DNA of 64,000 bases from a marine actinobacterium PHSC20C1. Its GTDB lineage: Bacteria; Actinomycetota; Actinomycetes; Actinomycetales; Microbacteriaceae. Each line of letters begins with the position of its first letter. Position 1 is the first letter of the stretch. The translations under genes and the position numbers were made by a program. The DNA is taken from NCBI GenBank assembly GCA_000153145.1, contig CH672415.1:251854-315853 (forward strand), in the 5' to 3' direction. Under the pieces are notes generated by a model. That model made no database searches and had not been told where the DNA came from. It was given only the letters and a program-made list of their open reading frames with translations. Positions 1-7,326 of the stretch are shown piece after piece.

Positions 1-1
1 A

Positions 2-82
2 TCAGATGAAGACGTAATTGCGGAGTCAAATATTCAGTTGCAGGCGCTTTCGGCACTGCTGCGCGACGCGATTAAGAATTAG
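2..82 (+). CDS. C-terminal end of an unidentified protein (truncated by window edge)
   Basis: An open frame enters from the left edge and gives 26 residues ending in LLRDAIKN before TAG. The codon use suits a real gene and nothing else competes for this stretch, but the fragment is too short to identify. It is followed by about 75 nt before the aspA promoter candidate. Confidence 0.4.
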   Translation, partial: SDEDVIAESNIQLQALSALLRDAIKN

Positions 83-145
83 AGATCCGTTAAGAACTGG
101 CTTTCTGACGGGCTGACTCCCGCATCGCTACCAGGCAGTGAAGCG

Positions 146-217
146 TAGACTAAAGGTGTGAGTGGCACGCTGTTTTTGTCGTGCCAACCGTCAACGGAGA
201 TGAGAACCAACAGTTGA
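146..217 (+). promoter_or_regulatory. Candidate leaderless promoter and 19-codon upstream reading frame of aspA
   Basis: A TAGACT hexamer at 146-151 lies exactly 6 nt before a GTG at 158, the same spacing seen at about twenty other genes in this window. GTG 158 opens a 19-codon frame that ends in TGA 215-217. That stop overlaps an in-frame aspA TTG at 214-216 (TTGA). The layout suggests a short leader peptide translationally coupled to aspA, but it could be chance. No function is claimed for the peptide. Confidence 0.35.
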
Positions 218-1674
218 GCAACGCCTCTTCGCACAACGCCGCTACCCGCATCGAGTCCGACTCGCTCGGCTCGCTAGAGATTCCCGCCGACGCCTATTGG
301 GGAGTCCACACGCTTCGGGCGATGCGAAACTTCCCCATCACGCGACGTGCGATCTCTGTCTATCCCGACCTGGTGCTCGCGTTAGCGCACATCAAACAGG
401 CTGCCGCGCGCGCCAACGCCGAATTGGGAGTTCTCGAGTCGTCAAAAGCGAAAGCAATTGACGCAGCGTGTCAAGAGATTCTTGATGGCGCACTGCACGC
501 AGAGTTCTGCGTAGGCGTCATTCAGGGCGGTGCGGGCACCTCGACCAACATGAACGCCAATGAGGTTATTGCCAACCGTGCGCTCGAGATCTTGGGCCAC
601 AAAAAGGGCGAGTACTCGTTCCTGCACCCTATTGACGACGTCAACCGCAGCCAGAGCACAAACGATGTGTACCCGACCGCGATCAAGCTCGCCATGGTCT
701 TTGGTGTTCACCGCTTGCTTGCAGAACACGCATTGCTGTCGGACTCGTTTGGTGCGAAGGGCCGCGAATTTGTCAGCATCCTCAAAATCGGGCGTACGCA
801 AATGCAAGATGCGGTTCCGATGACCCTCGGTCAAGAGTTCACTGGCTTCTCCCACACGCTTGAGGAAGACCACGCTCGGCTAACAGCGGTCTTGCCTTTC
901 ATGAGTGAGATCAACATGGGTGCAACGGCGATCGGTACAGGAATTACCGCTGACTCTCGCTACGCAGAAGCTGTGCGTCGTCACTTGACCGACTCAACCG
1001 GCATCGAAATGCAGACGGCCTTCGACCTCATCGAAGCGACAAGCGATGTCGGAATTTTTATGACGCTGAGCGGTGTTCTTAAGCGTTCAGCCGTGAAACT
1101 GTCCAAGATTTGCAACGACCTACGGTTGCTATCGAGCGGTCCACAGGCCGGCTTTGGCGAAATAAATCTGCCAGCCAAGCAAGCAGGCTCATCCATCATG
1201 CCCGGCAAGGTGAACCCAGTTATTCCTGAGGTTGTCAATCAAGTCGCTTTCAGCGTTATTGGTGCAGACGCCACAGTTACCGCGGCTGCTGAGGGTGGCC
1301 AGCTGCAGCTCAACGCCTTCGAACCAGTGATTGCCCACTCGCTACTTCAATCACTTGAGTGGATGACAAACGCGTGCCGCACTCTGCGCGAAAATTGCAT
1401 CGACGGCATCACAGCCAACGAAGAACGACTTGCGGCACAGGTTGAGTCGAGCGTCGGAGTTGTCACCGCGCTGACGCCGTACATCGGCTACGCTGCCGCG
1501 GCCACGTTGGCGCACACCGCGCTCACGACCAATGCCTCGATCGCTCAACTCGTTGTATCAACCGGGCTCATGAAAGAAGAAGACGTCGCACGTGTACTGA
1601 CGCCTGAGCGCCTGAGCGGTGTATCACCGATGACGGCAGCGATCACTCTTCCCTGGTTGAACGAAGAAAAGTAG
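181..1674 (+). CDS. aspA: Aspartate ammonia-lyase (aspartase)
   Basis: Cytosolic aspartase converting L-aspartate to fumarate and ammonia; class II fumarase/aspartase superfamily. The family signature GSSIMPGKVNP is at residues 336-346; the SS loop carries the catalytic base serine. The N-terminal block PADAYWGVHTLRA is the aspartase version; fumarases read differently here. At 497 aa it is slightly longer than the E. coli enzyme. The start is uncertain. GTG 181 lacks a Shine-Dalgarno sequence, while TTG 214 has a purine-rich stretch upstream, overlaps the stop of a candidate leader peptide, and gives an N-terminus (MSNASS...) like that of E. coli AspA. It stands alone and converges on the next gene. 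Confidence 0.93.
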   Translation: MPTVNGDENQQLSNASSHNAATRIESDSLGSLEIPADAYWGVHTLRAMRNFPITRRAISVYPDLVLALAHIKQAAARANAELGVLESSKAKAIDAACQEILDGALHAEFCVGVIQGGAGTSTNMNANEVIANRALEILGHKKGEYSFLHPIDDVNRSQSTNDVYPTAIKLAMVFGVHRLLAEHALLSDSFGAKGREFVSILKIGRTQMQDAVPMTLGQEFTGFSHTLEEDHARLTAVLPFMSEINMGATAIGTGITADSRYAEAVRRHLTDSTGIEMQTAFDLIEATSDVGIFMTLSGVLKRSAVKLSKICNDLRLLSSGPQAGFGEINLPAKQAGSSIMPGKVNPVIPEVVNQVAFSVIGADATVTAAAEGGQLQLNAFEPVIAHSLLQSLEWMTNACRTLRENCIDGITANEERLAAQVESSVGVVTALTPYIGYAAAATLAHTALTTNASIAQLVVSTGLMKEEDVARVLTPERLSGVSPMTAAITLPWLNEEK

Positions 1675-1694
1675 ACGACTCTGAACGCGCAAGG

Positions 1695-1725
1695 CGCCTA
1701 ACTTCTCACTCGGAAAGGTTAGGCG
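1695..1725. terminator. Stem-loop between convergent aspA and the coiled-coil gene
   Basis: CGCCTAAC (1695-1702) pairs with GTTAGGCG (1718-1725) around a 15-nt loop, just beyond the aspA stop and overlapping the end of the converging gene. It has no long T-run. It is probably a shared transcription stop. Confidence 0.45.
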
Positions 1726-2291
1726 TCTTCGTAATCTTCATCATCGAGAGGGGCGAGAGCTTCATCTCGTGCCTTGCCAGCGGTCGTGAATGCGCGATCG
1801 ATAGCGCTTTCCCCGCGTTCGCGCAGCTCAGCGGCAGTCTTCGTCGCGTTATCGCGCACATCATCGGCAGTTTCTGTCACACGGCCGACCGCGTCGCGGG
1901 CAGTTGCTGAGGCGCGTTCGGCGAGTTCCTTTGCAGACATTCGAGCATTTTCTGTGATCTCTCGGGCGGTACCCCGTGCGGATTCGGCAATTTCCTTTGC
2001 GGTATCGCGCGCCGCTTCCGCAAATTCGCGAGTATTCACAGCGACATCTTTAGCAGTGTCGGTGACGAAACCGGGCGTCGCTTTAACGACGGCTTCGGCC
2101 TTGTCACGCAATATAGGTGCTTGAGTGCGCGCGTAGTCTTCGACTGTGGTGCGCGCATGCGTTACCCGCGGGCTCTCCCAGACTTCGGTAGCTTTTCCCT
2201 TCATCTGGTCATAGCGTTCGCGTCCAGCGCGAGCGCCAACAACATAGCCGACGGCAATACCGAATCCGAGAATTAAGAGTCTGGCGTTCAT
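1719..2291 (-). CDS. YtxH/apolipoprotein-like membrane-anchored coiled-coil protein
   Basis: 190 aa, function unknown. Residues 4-20 form one N-terminal membrane segment with a GARAGRERYDQM junction, typical of YtxH-like envelope or stress proteins. The rest is a long amphipathic helix with approximate 11-residue repeats rich in Ala, Glu, Arg and Thr (ARDTAKEIAESARGTA-type units at about 95-150), resembling apolipoprotein or LEA helices. The end is acidic (DDEDYEDA). A TAGGCT hexamer (complement 2298-2303) lies 6 nt before the ATG, so the mRNA is probably leaderless and its promoter overlaps the stop of the upstream alkA gene on the same strand. Low-complexity repeats make homology calls weak. 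Confidence 0.75.
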   Translation of the reverse strand: MNARLLILGFGIAVGYVVGARAGRERYDQMKGKATEVWESPRVTHARTTVEDYARTQAPILRDKAEAVVKATPGFVTDTAKDVAVNTREFAEAARDTAKEIAESARGTAREITENARMSAKELAERASATARDAVGRVTETADDVRDNATKTAAELRERGESAIDRAFTTAGKARDEALAPLDDEDYEDA

Positions 2292-2300
2292 GAGTCCAGC

Positions 2301-3776
2301 CTACGGCGACGTCGCGGTTCGCTCTACCTGGGTGGGACGCGATCGCCACAAATGCATGCAGGCGTAGCTGCGCCACGGTGCCCATCGTGGCGAATATTGT
2401 GTGAGTTCTGAGGCTGTGGCGGGAAGCCCCAATTCCTCGGCTCCTTGGCGCACTACGAGGTCACTGCTGAGCATGACGTCTGGATTACCGAGAACGCGCA
2501 TGGCCATGTAGCCAGCAGTCCAGGGGCCGATCCCGGGCATAGCGACAAGTCTTGCCGTGAATTCTTCGATGGGGGTCGACACGCTAAGTTCTAGGGCGCC
2601 TGACGCTATAGCTTCCGCAACCCCCAGAATGCTCGCCACCCGATTTTTGGGGCCACGCAGCACTTCGGTCCCAGACTCGGCGAGAACTGCGGCGGTGGGG
2701 AAGAGCCCGTCGCTGCCCAGCTCGCGCACGACGCGAGCGTGCACGGTTCGTGCCGCGGCAACCGAAATTTGCTGGCCAATAAGAGTGCGGAACAGTGTCT
2801 CTTCAGTGTCGACGCTACCGGGCAGACGCATCCCCGGCACGCGCGCGACCGATCCCGCGAGTGCCGGATCAGCAGCCAGTGCGCGATCGATGGCGTGCGA
2901 GTCCGCGTCGAGGTCGAATAGGCGTCGCACGCGGGCAACGAGTGGAGCGACATCCGAAATTTTGGCAAGTTGGGCGGTGCAAATTATGCCTTGCTCGCTC
3001 AATTGCATGCGCACAGCTGCGACGCCACCGGGTAGTCGAATTGCACGCTCAAGCGTGCTGTTGGTCGCCGTCTCGATGCCCTCGACCGCGTGATTGGCAA
3101 AGAAAGTCATGAGTCCCGCACCATCAAATGGTGCTCGGGTTGGCAATCTGAGGGTCAGCATCGAGGGGCGCTCGTTTGCTTCGCGAGGATGTGCTGAAGT
3201 GCCTCGACGGGCCAGCGTGCGCAACTGTGTCGGTGTGGTCTCGTATACGGCTTGGATCGTGTCATTGAATTGTCGGATGCTCGAAAAACCTGCGGCAAAT
3301 GCGACATCGGAGATGCTGAGATCTGTGGCCCCGAGAAGTGTTCGTGCGGCTTGCGCTCGGTGCGCGCGGGCAAGCGCGAGCGGTCCAGCTCCGAGTTCTG
3401 CGGACAATACTCTGGTGAGGTGTCGGCTTGTGTAGCCGAGTTGAGAAGAGAGCCCAGATACTCCCTCGCGTTCGACGACTCCGTCGCCAATAAGTCGCAT
3501 CGCCCTGGAAGCAAGATCGTCGTTGAGGTTCCAATCGGGGGAGCCAGGCACTGCGTCGGGCTGGCATCGCTTGCACGCGCGCAAGCCGGCTTCGTGTGCG
3601 GCTGCTGCGGTGCGGTAGAAATGGACGTTTCGCGGCTTTGGCGCGACCGCGGGACAACTTGGTCGGCAATAAATTCCCGTGGAATGCACACCGGCGATGA
3701 ACTGCCCGTCGAAGCGGGCGTCGCGAGAACAGAGTGCTCGGTATTGCTCATCGAAACTCAGGGTGGATGCAGACAT
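2301..3776 (-). CDS. alkA: Ada-AlkA fusion: AraC-type regulator with 3-methyladenine DNA glycosylase
   Basis: Combined adaptive-response regulator and base-excision enzyme. Residues 1-75 are the Ada zinc domain with C37, C41, C68 and C71; methylation of the first cysteine by phosphotriesters is the known trigger in Ada. An AraC-type helix-turn-helix spans about 90-185. Residues 205-480 are AlkA: LIGQQIS at 332-338, helix-hairpin-helix MPGIGPWTAGY at 413-423, catalytic Asp at D439. The O6-methylguanine methyltransferase domain of E. coli Ada is absent, so this protein removes alkylated bases rather than repairing O6-methylguanine. 491 aa, typical for actinobacterial Ada-AlkA fusions. It ends 10 nt before the next minus-strand gene. 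Confidence 0.93.
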   Translation of the reverse strand: MSASTLSFDEQYRALCSRDARFDGQFIAGVHSTGIYCRPSCPAVAPKPRNVHFYRTAAAAHEAGLRACKRCQPDAVPGSPDWNLNDDLASRAMRLIGDGVVEREGVSGLSSQLGYTSRHLTRVLSAELGAGPLALARAHRAQAARTLLGATDLSISDVAFAAGFSSIRQFNDTIQAVYETTPTQLRTLARRGTSAHPREANERPSMLTLRLPTRAPFDGAGLMTFFANHAVEGIETATNSTLERAIRLPGGVAAVRMQLSEQGIICTAQLAKISDVAPLVARVRRLFDLDADSHAIDRALAADPALAGSVARVPGMRLPGSVDTEETLFRTLIGQQISVAAARTVHARVVRELGSDGLFPTAAVLAESGTEVLRGPKNRVASILGVAEAIASGALELSVSTPIEEFTARLVAMPGIGPWTAGYMAMRVLGNPDVMLSSDLVVRQGAEELGLPATASELTQYSPRWAPWRSYACMHLWRSRPTQVERTATSP

Positions 3777-3900
3777 AACTCAAGGGTGCCACCATCCTCC
3801 CAACCTGACCAGCGGAAATCAGACATGAGCGTTGAGGTGACTTTGCAGACAATCGTGGGCGGGAGCACTAGCGGAGCAATGGAGCGACTAAAGTCGCACC

Positions 3901-4728
3901 GTGGAATCTTCGTGGACAGTACTCTCCTTTCTTGTAGCGGTGTGGCTCATCGCGTTTTCAGCGCAATTGGCTGACTTTGCGACAGCGCGGTTTGATCACC
4001 TTCGGCTTGCTCGTGGCGTGCGCACTCGTGTGCGTCTGCACCCCGTTGCATGGGTCGTGCCGGTCGCCGGTCTCGCTTTCGTCGTCACGGCGGTAGGAAT
4101 CGACTGGAGTGCACGGATGTTTTTCGCCGAGCAAACACAGTTCCCCGCTGCGGTACTGATCGCATTGAGCACGGTTGCCATTGCCGTCGCTGTCGTTGCC
4201 ATCATTGCGGTCGTCGTTGTGCGTCCTCCCGCAGATAGCTACCGCTTAATGCGGGACGAGCTGATTGAGCTTGCCGGCGTGCGCATGCACCAAGACCAGG
4301 TTGATGAATTTCATGCCCGAGTCTCTGCGATCGACGCCGCATCCAAAGAACGTCGGATGCCGGACTCCGTGACAGTTCCAGCGACGCTTCAACTGATTTT
4401 GCGAACCCCTCACTGGCTAATCGCTCCCGTGGTTTCGCTTGCTGTCGCGATCTCGGCAATTGTCGAAGTTGTTAGCGATTCGTCTCGCTTGTGGATGCTC
4501 GCGCTGGCTCTGCTTACCCTCGTTATTAGCGTGTCATTCGCGATCGCTGCGGCTCGCGCGTCGATGGTGCTGCGTGCCGCTGTTCGCTCAACTCAGGACG
4601 TGTACCGTGGCGAGCTGGTCGGTCTCCTCTTTGAGGCAGAACGGTCATCGAAGAAGCGTGTCGCTGGTCTCGGAGACCGCGTAGCACGAGCTTTGAGCAT
4701 CCTGCGGGAGCAGCAAGCAGCACAGTAA
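3901..4728 (+). CDS. Polytopic membrane protein of unknown function
   Basis: 275 aa from a GTG start. Predicted membrane segments lie at about residues 7-25, 45-65, 80-108, 172-190 and 197-217. A cytosolic loop of about 60 residues (110-168) and a basic helical C-terminus (ERSSKKRVAGLGDRVARA region) have no domain I recognise. A TAAAGT hexamer at 3889-3894 stands 6 nt before GTG 3901 with no Shine-Dalgarno sequence, so the mRNA is probably leaderless. It is transcribed in the same direction as the PrsW-like protease 42 nt downstream, but that gene has its own promoter candidate. Confidence 0.8.
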   Translation: MESSWTVLSFLVAVWLIAFSAQLADFATARFDHLRLARGVRTRVRLHPVAWVVPVAGLAFVVTAVGIDWSARMFFAEQTQFPAAVLIALSTVAIAVAVVAIIAVVVVRPPADSYRLMRDELIELAGVRMHQDQVDEFHARVSAIDAASKERRMPDSVTVPATLQLILRTPHWLIAPVVSLAVAISAIVEVVSDSSRLWMLALALLTLVISVSFAIAAARASMVLRAAVRSTQDVYRGELVGLLFEAERSSKKRVAGLGDRVARALSILREQQAAQ

Positions 4729-4770
4729 AGCAGAAGGAAGCGGACCTACTCGCACGCTAGTCTCGGTGAC

Positions 4771-6015
4771 ATGACTGCAAGTGACTCACCTTCAGCCACG
4801 CCGGATTACACGGCGGCCGCCGGTGTTTCCGCCAAGCGGCCGAATCCTGCTCCTAACGATGTAGCCAACGAAGCTCAGCAGAATCGGTTGCCGCCTGGCG
4901 TTCCTCAGCGCCATGGTTCCGGCCTGCTTGTGTTGGGAATCTTGGGAGTAATCGCGCTTTCGTTTGTTCTGCTCTTTGTGGTTGTCTATGTGATCTCAGC
5001 CATCGGTACGGATGCCTTTGCCCTTGGCGGTGTTCTTGCTGTAGTGCCGCTCGCCGTCGTTTTCTTCACCGTCAGATGGATTGATCGCTGGGAACCTGAG
5101 CCCCGACTTGCGGTAGTTTTCGCATTCCTCTGGGGTGCTGGCGTTGCAGTGCTACTCGCGCTCATTGTTGGAGCCGAAATCGACAACGTGATTGCGTCGC
5201 TCGGAGGGCCCGGTCCTGCCTACGAATTCTTCACTGCCGCGGTACAGGCACCGGTCGTTGAAGAAGCCGGTAAGGCCCTCGGAATCCTTGTACTCTTCTG
5301 GGTTGCCCGCCGTCATTTCGATGGTCCCATCGACGGCCTCGTGTATTCCGCCTGGATTGCGGGAGGCTTCGCTTTCACCGAGAACATTCTGTACTTCGGG
5401 TCTGAACTCGCAAGTCTCGATGGCGGTGGAAGCGGCATCCTGCAAATGTTCCTCGTGCGCGGGCTCATGTCGCCCTTTGCGCACGTCATGTTCACTGCGT
5501 GTACTGGAATCGCCCTCGGATTCGCTGCGCGGGCGACACGAAGCTCGAGCGGCGTTGGTATTTTTGCGCTCGGGCTAGCACTGGCAATCGCACTACACGC
5601 CCTCTGGAACGGCGCACTCTTCTTTGTTAATGATTTTTTCGGCTACTACGCAATAGTGCAGTTTCCGCTCTTCATTGTCGCCATTGTGATCGTTCTGTAT
5701 TTACGCAGGCAAGAGGAAAAACTTACATTCGACCGTCTCGCGGAGTATGCGAGTGTTGGTTGGTTCAACCACGACGAAGTTGCCGTGCTCGCGACATCTC
5801 AGGGTCGCAGACGGGCCCTCGCCTGGGCGGCCCAACTCAACAAGCGTGCAGAAATGAAAACTTACATTCAGGATTCAACTCGACTTGCCTTCGCGCGTCA
5901 GAGAATTATCACTGGTCGCGATCGAATCGGAGCCACCGCGGATGAAGCCGTGCTGCTCGGTGCCGTCATTGAGGCACGTCACGCGCTTATGGGCACTCAG
6001 CATCCGACCCGCTAG
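4771..6015 (+). CDS. PrsW-family intramembrane protease
   Basis: Multi-pass membrane protein of the PrsW/CAAX-like glutamic-type protease family. PrsW of Bacillus cleaves an anti-sigma factor; the substrate here is unknown. Family motifs: WEPEPR at 107-112, the paired glutamates of PVVEEAGKAL (E164-E165), FTEN at 202-205, FAHVMFT with H238, and HALWNG with H276. The N-terminal 50 residues are Pro/Ala-rich and probably cytosolic; the last 90 form a soluble helical tail. At 414 aa it is longer than Bacillus PrsW but usual for actinobacteria. TAGTCT at 4758-4763 is 7 nt before ATG, so it is probably leaderless. Confidence 0.88.
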   Translation: MTASDSPSATPDYTAAAGVSAKRPNPAPNDVANEAQQNRLPPGVPQRHGSGLLVLGILGVIALSFVLLFVVVYVISAIGTDAFALGGVLAVVPLAVVFFTVRWIDRWEPEPRLAVVFAFLWGAGVAVLLALIVGAEIDNVIASLGGPGPAYEFFTAAVQAPVVEEAGKALGILVLFWVARRHFDGPIDGLVYSAWIAGGFAFTENILYFGSELASLDGGGSGILQMFLVRGLMSPFAHVMFTACTGIALGFAARATRSSSGVGIFALGLALAIALHALWNGALFFVNDFFGYYAIVQFPLFIVAIVIVLYLRRQEEKLTFDRLAEYASVGWFNHDEVAVLATSQGRRRALAWAAQLNKRAEMKTYIQDSTRLAFARQRIITGRDRIGATADEAVLLGAVIEARHALMGTQHPTR

Positions 6016-6050
6016 GGGCGACGACAGTCCGTTTCTGCAGAATTTAGAGC

Positions 6051-7127
6051 TTACGAGACCATTCGGAACATGAATGGCACGATCCACAAGGCGGCGACGA
6101 TGACGACCATCGCGACGGCGACAGTTGAAACCCCAGCTTTCAACCGCTGTCCTTGAGGCGCTACGAGATTGACGCTGGAGTCTCCGATGCGTTCATCTGC
6201 GTAATGGCGTGATTGCCGCAGAGTTTTTGCGCCGACCGTATCGGCGATTCCGAGCAGTCGTCGATGTTGAGCGGGATCGACAAGGTCGAAGTCTTTCGGT
6301 GAGTACACCAGTAGCCACTTATCGATCACTTCAACGTCGTAGGGCGCGGCGTGATCGATGAGGAGCGCCATGAGGTCGGGAGTGAAAATGTAGAGTGCGT
6401 CGCGTTCGTACTCGCGAGGACAGTACAGGGTGAAGTGAGCGTTGAAATCGCCTTCAAGTTTCAGTACTTGGTTCTTCGCAAACGATTGAGGAAGGTTGCT
6501 TACGCCAAATAGCTTGTTGTTCGAACGAGCATCGAGCACCATGTGGGGGAGCGCGCGATCAAGTTCAAGCGCCATAAAACCCCAATTGTGGGTTTGGCGG
6601 TTTTTGCCAGAGCCCGTGACGTAGCGATAGTTGCCGTAGTCGAGTGTGCGGCCCTCGCTACTGCGAAAACGGTTTCGGATAGATCGGGTGCCGCCTTCAT
6701 CGAAAATCAGGCCGGGATAGTTGATTCGAGTGTCGAGCGGAGTGAAAGTGAGCCCGTTATCCTCGGCGAATTTGTTCATTCGATAGAAGCGTTGCCACGG
6801 ACCGCCTCCACGTCGCCAGGCACGAATTCCCACATAGCTCGCTCCGCCGGTGATCGCGAAAAAAACGACCACAAGAACCAACACTGGAATGGCCGTGAGC
6901 CAAGCGCCCTCAGCAAGTGCGGAGCGGACTATCGAGCTGAGGACTCCAAAGATCTGGGTGCCGACGATTACAGCGAAGAAGACGGCAAAAAGCGCAACGC
7001 CAACGACCTTTGCTTTCACGCCGAGCTGTGAGAACCCAAACAAGCCGCGGTGACTTTTCGTGAAGGCCGAAACCGAATGAGGGTCAACAGGGTAGATAAG
7101 CCCGGAATAGTCGATAGAACGAAGCAT
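6051..7127 (-). CDS. Conserved actinobacterial membrane protein, unknown function
   Basis: 358 aa. Two membrane segments near residues 40-62 and 77-105, a soluble domain of about 210 residues (115-320), and a C-terminal membrane anchor at about 331-352. The soluble part holds RRGGGPWQRFYRMNKFAEDNGLTF and a DYGNYRYVTGSGKN loop, a layout reminiscent of DUF3137-type actinobacterial proteins, but I cannot assign the family with certainty. TACGAT (complement 7134-7139) lies 6 nt before the ATG, implying a leaderless mRNA. It converges on the PrsW gene with only 35 nt between their ends. Confidence 0.78.
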   Translation of the reverse strand: MLRSIDYSGLIYPVDPHSVSAFTKSHRGLFGFSQLGVKAKVVGVALFAVFFAVIVGTQIFGVLSSIVRSALAEGAWLTAIPVLVLVVVFFAITGGASYVGIRAWRRGGGPWQRFYRMNKFAEDNGLTFTPLDTRINYPGLIFDEGGTRSIRNRFRSSEGRTLDYGNYRYVTGSGKNRQTHNWGFMALELDRALPHMVLDARSNNKLFGVSNLPQSFAKNQVLKLEGDFNAHFTLYCPREYERDALYIFTPDLMALLIDHAAPYDVEVIDKWLLVYSPKDFDLVDPAQHRRLLGIADTVGAKTLRQSRHYADERIGDSSVNLVAPQGQRLKAGVSTVAVAMVVIVAALWIVPFMFRMVS

Positions 7128-7326
7128 GCGCCCATCGTATTGGGTAGAAGAGTGGCCCTAACAAGACTCATCGCTCACCGGTGCGGCACTGCCTGCGACT
7201 CTGGTGAACGATGAGTTGGTCTTCCATTAGATTGCCACCGAGTCTTCACGAGCGCAAGAGTAAAACGGCAAATCTATAGTCAAAAACGGCGTACGATTGG
7301 AGGTCGCAATTTGGAGAGGACACCGG

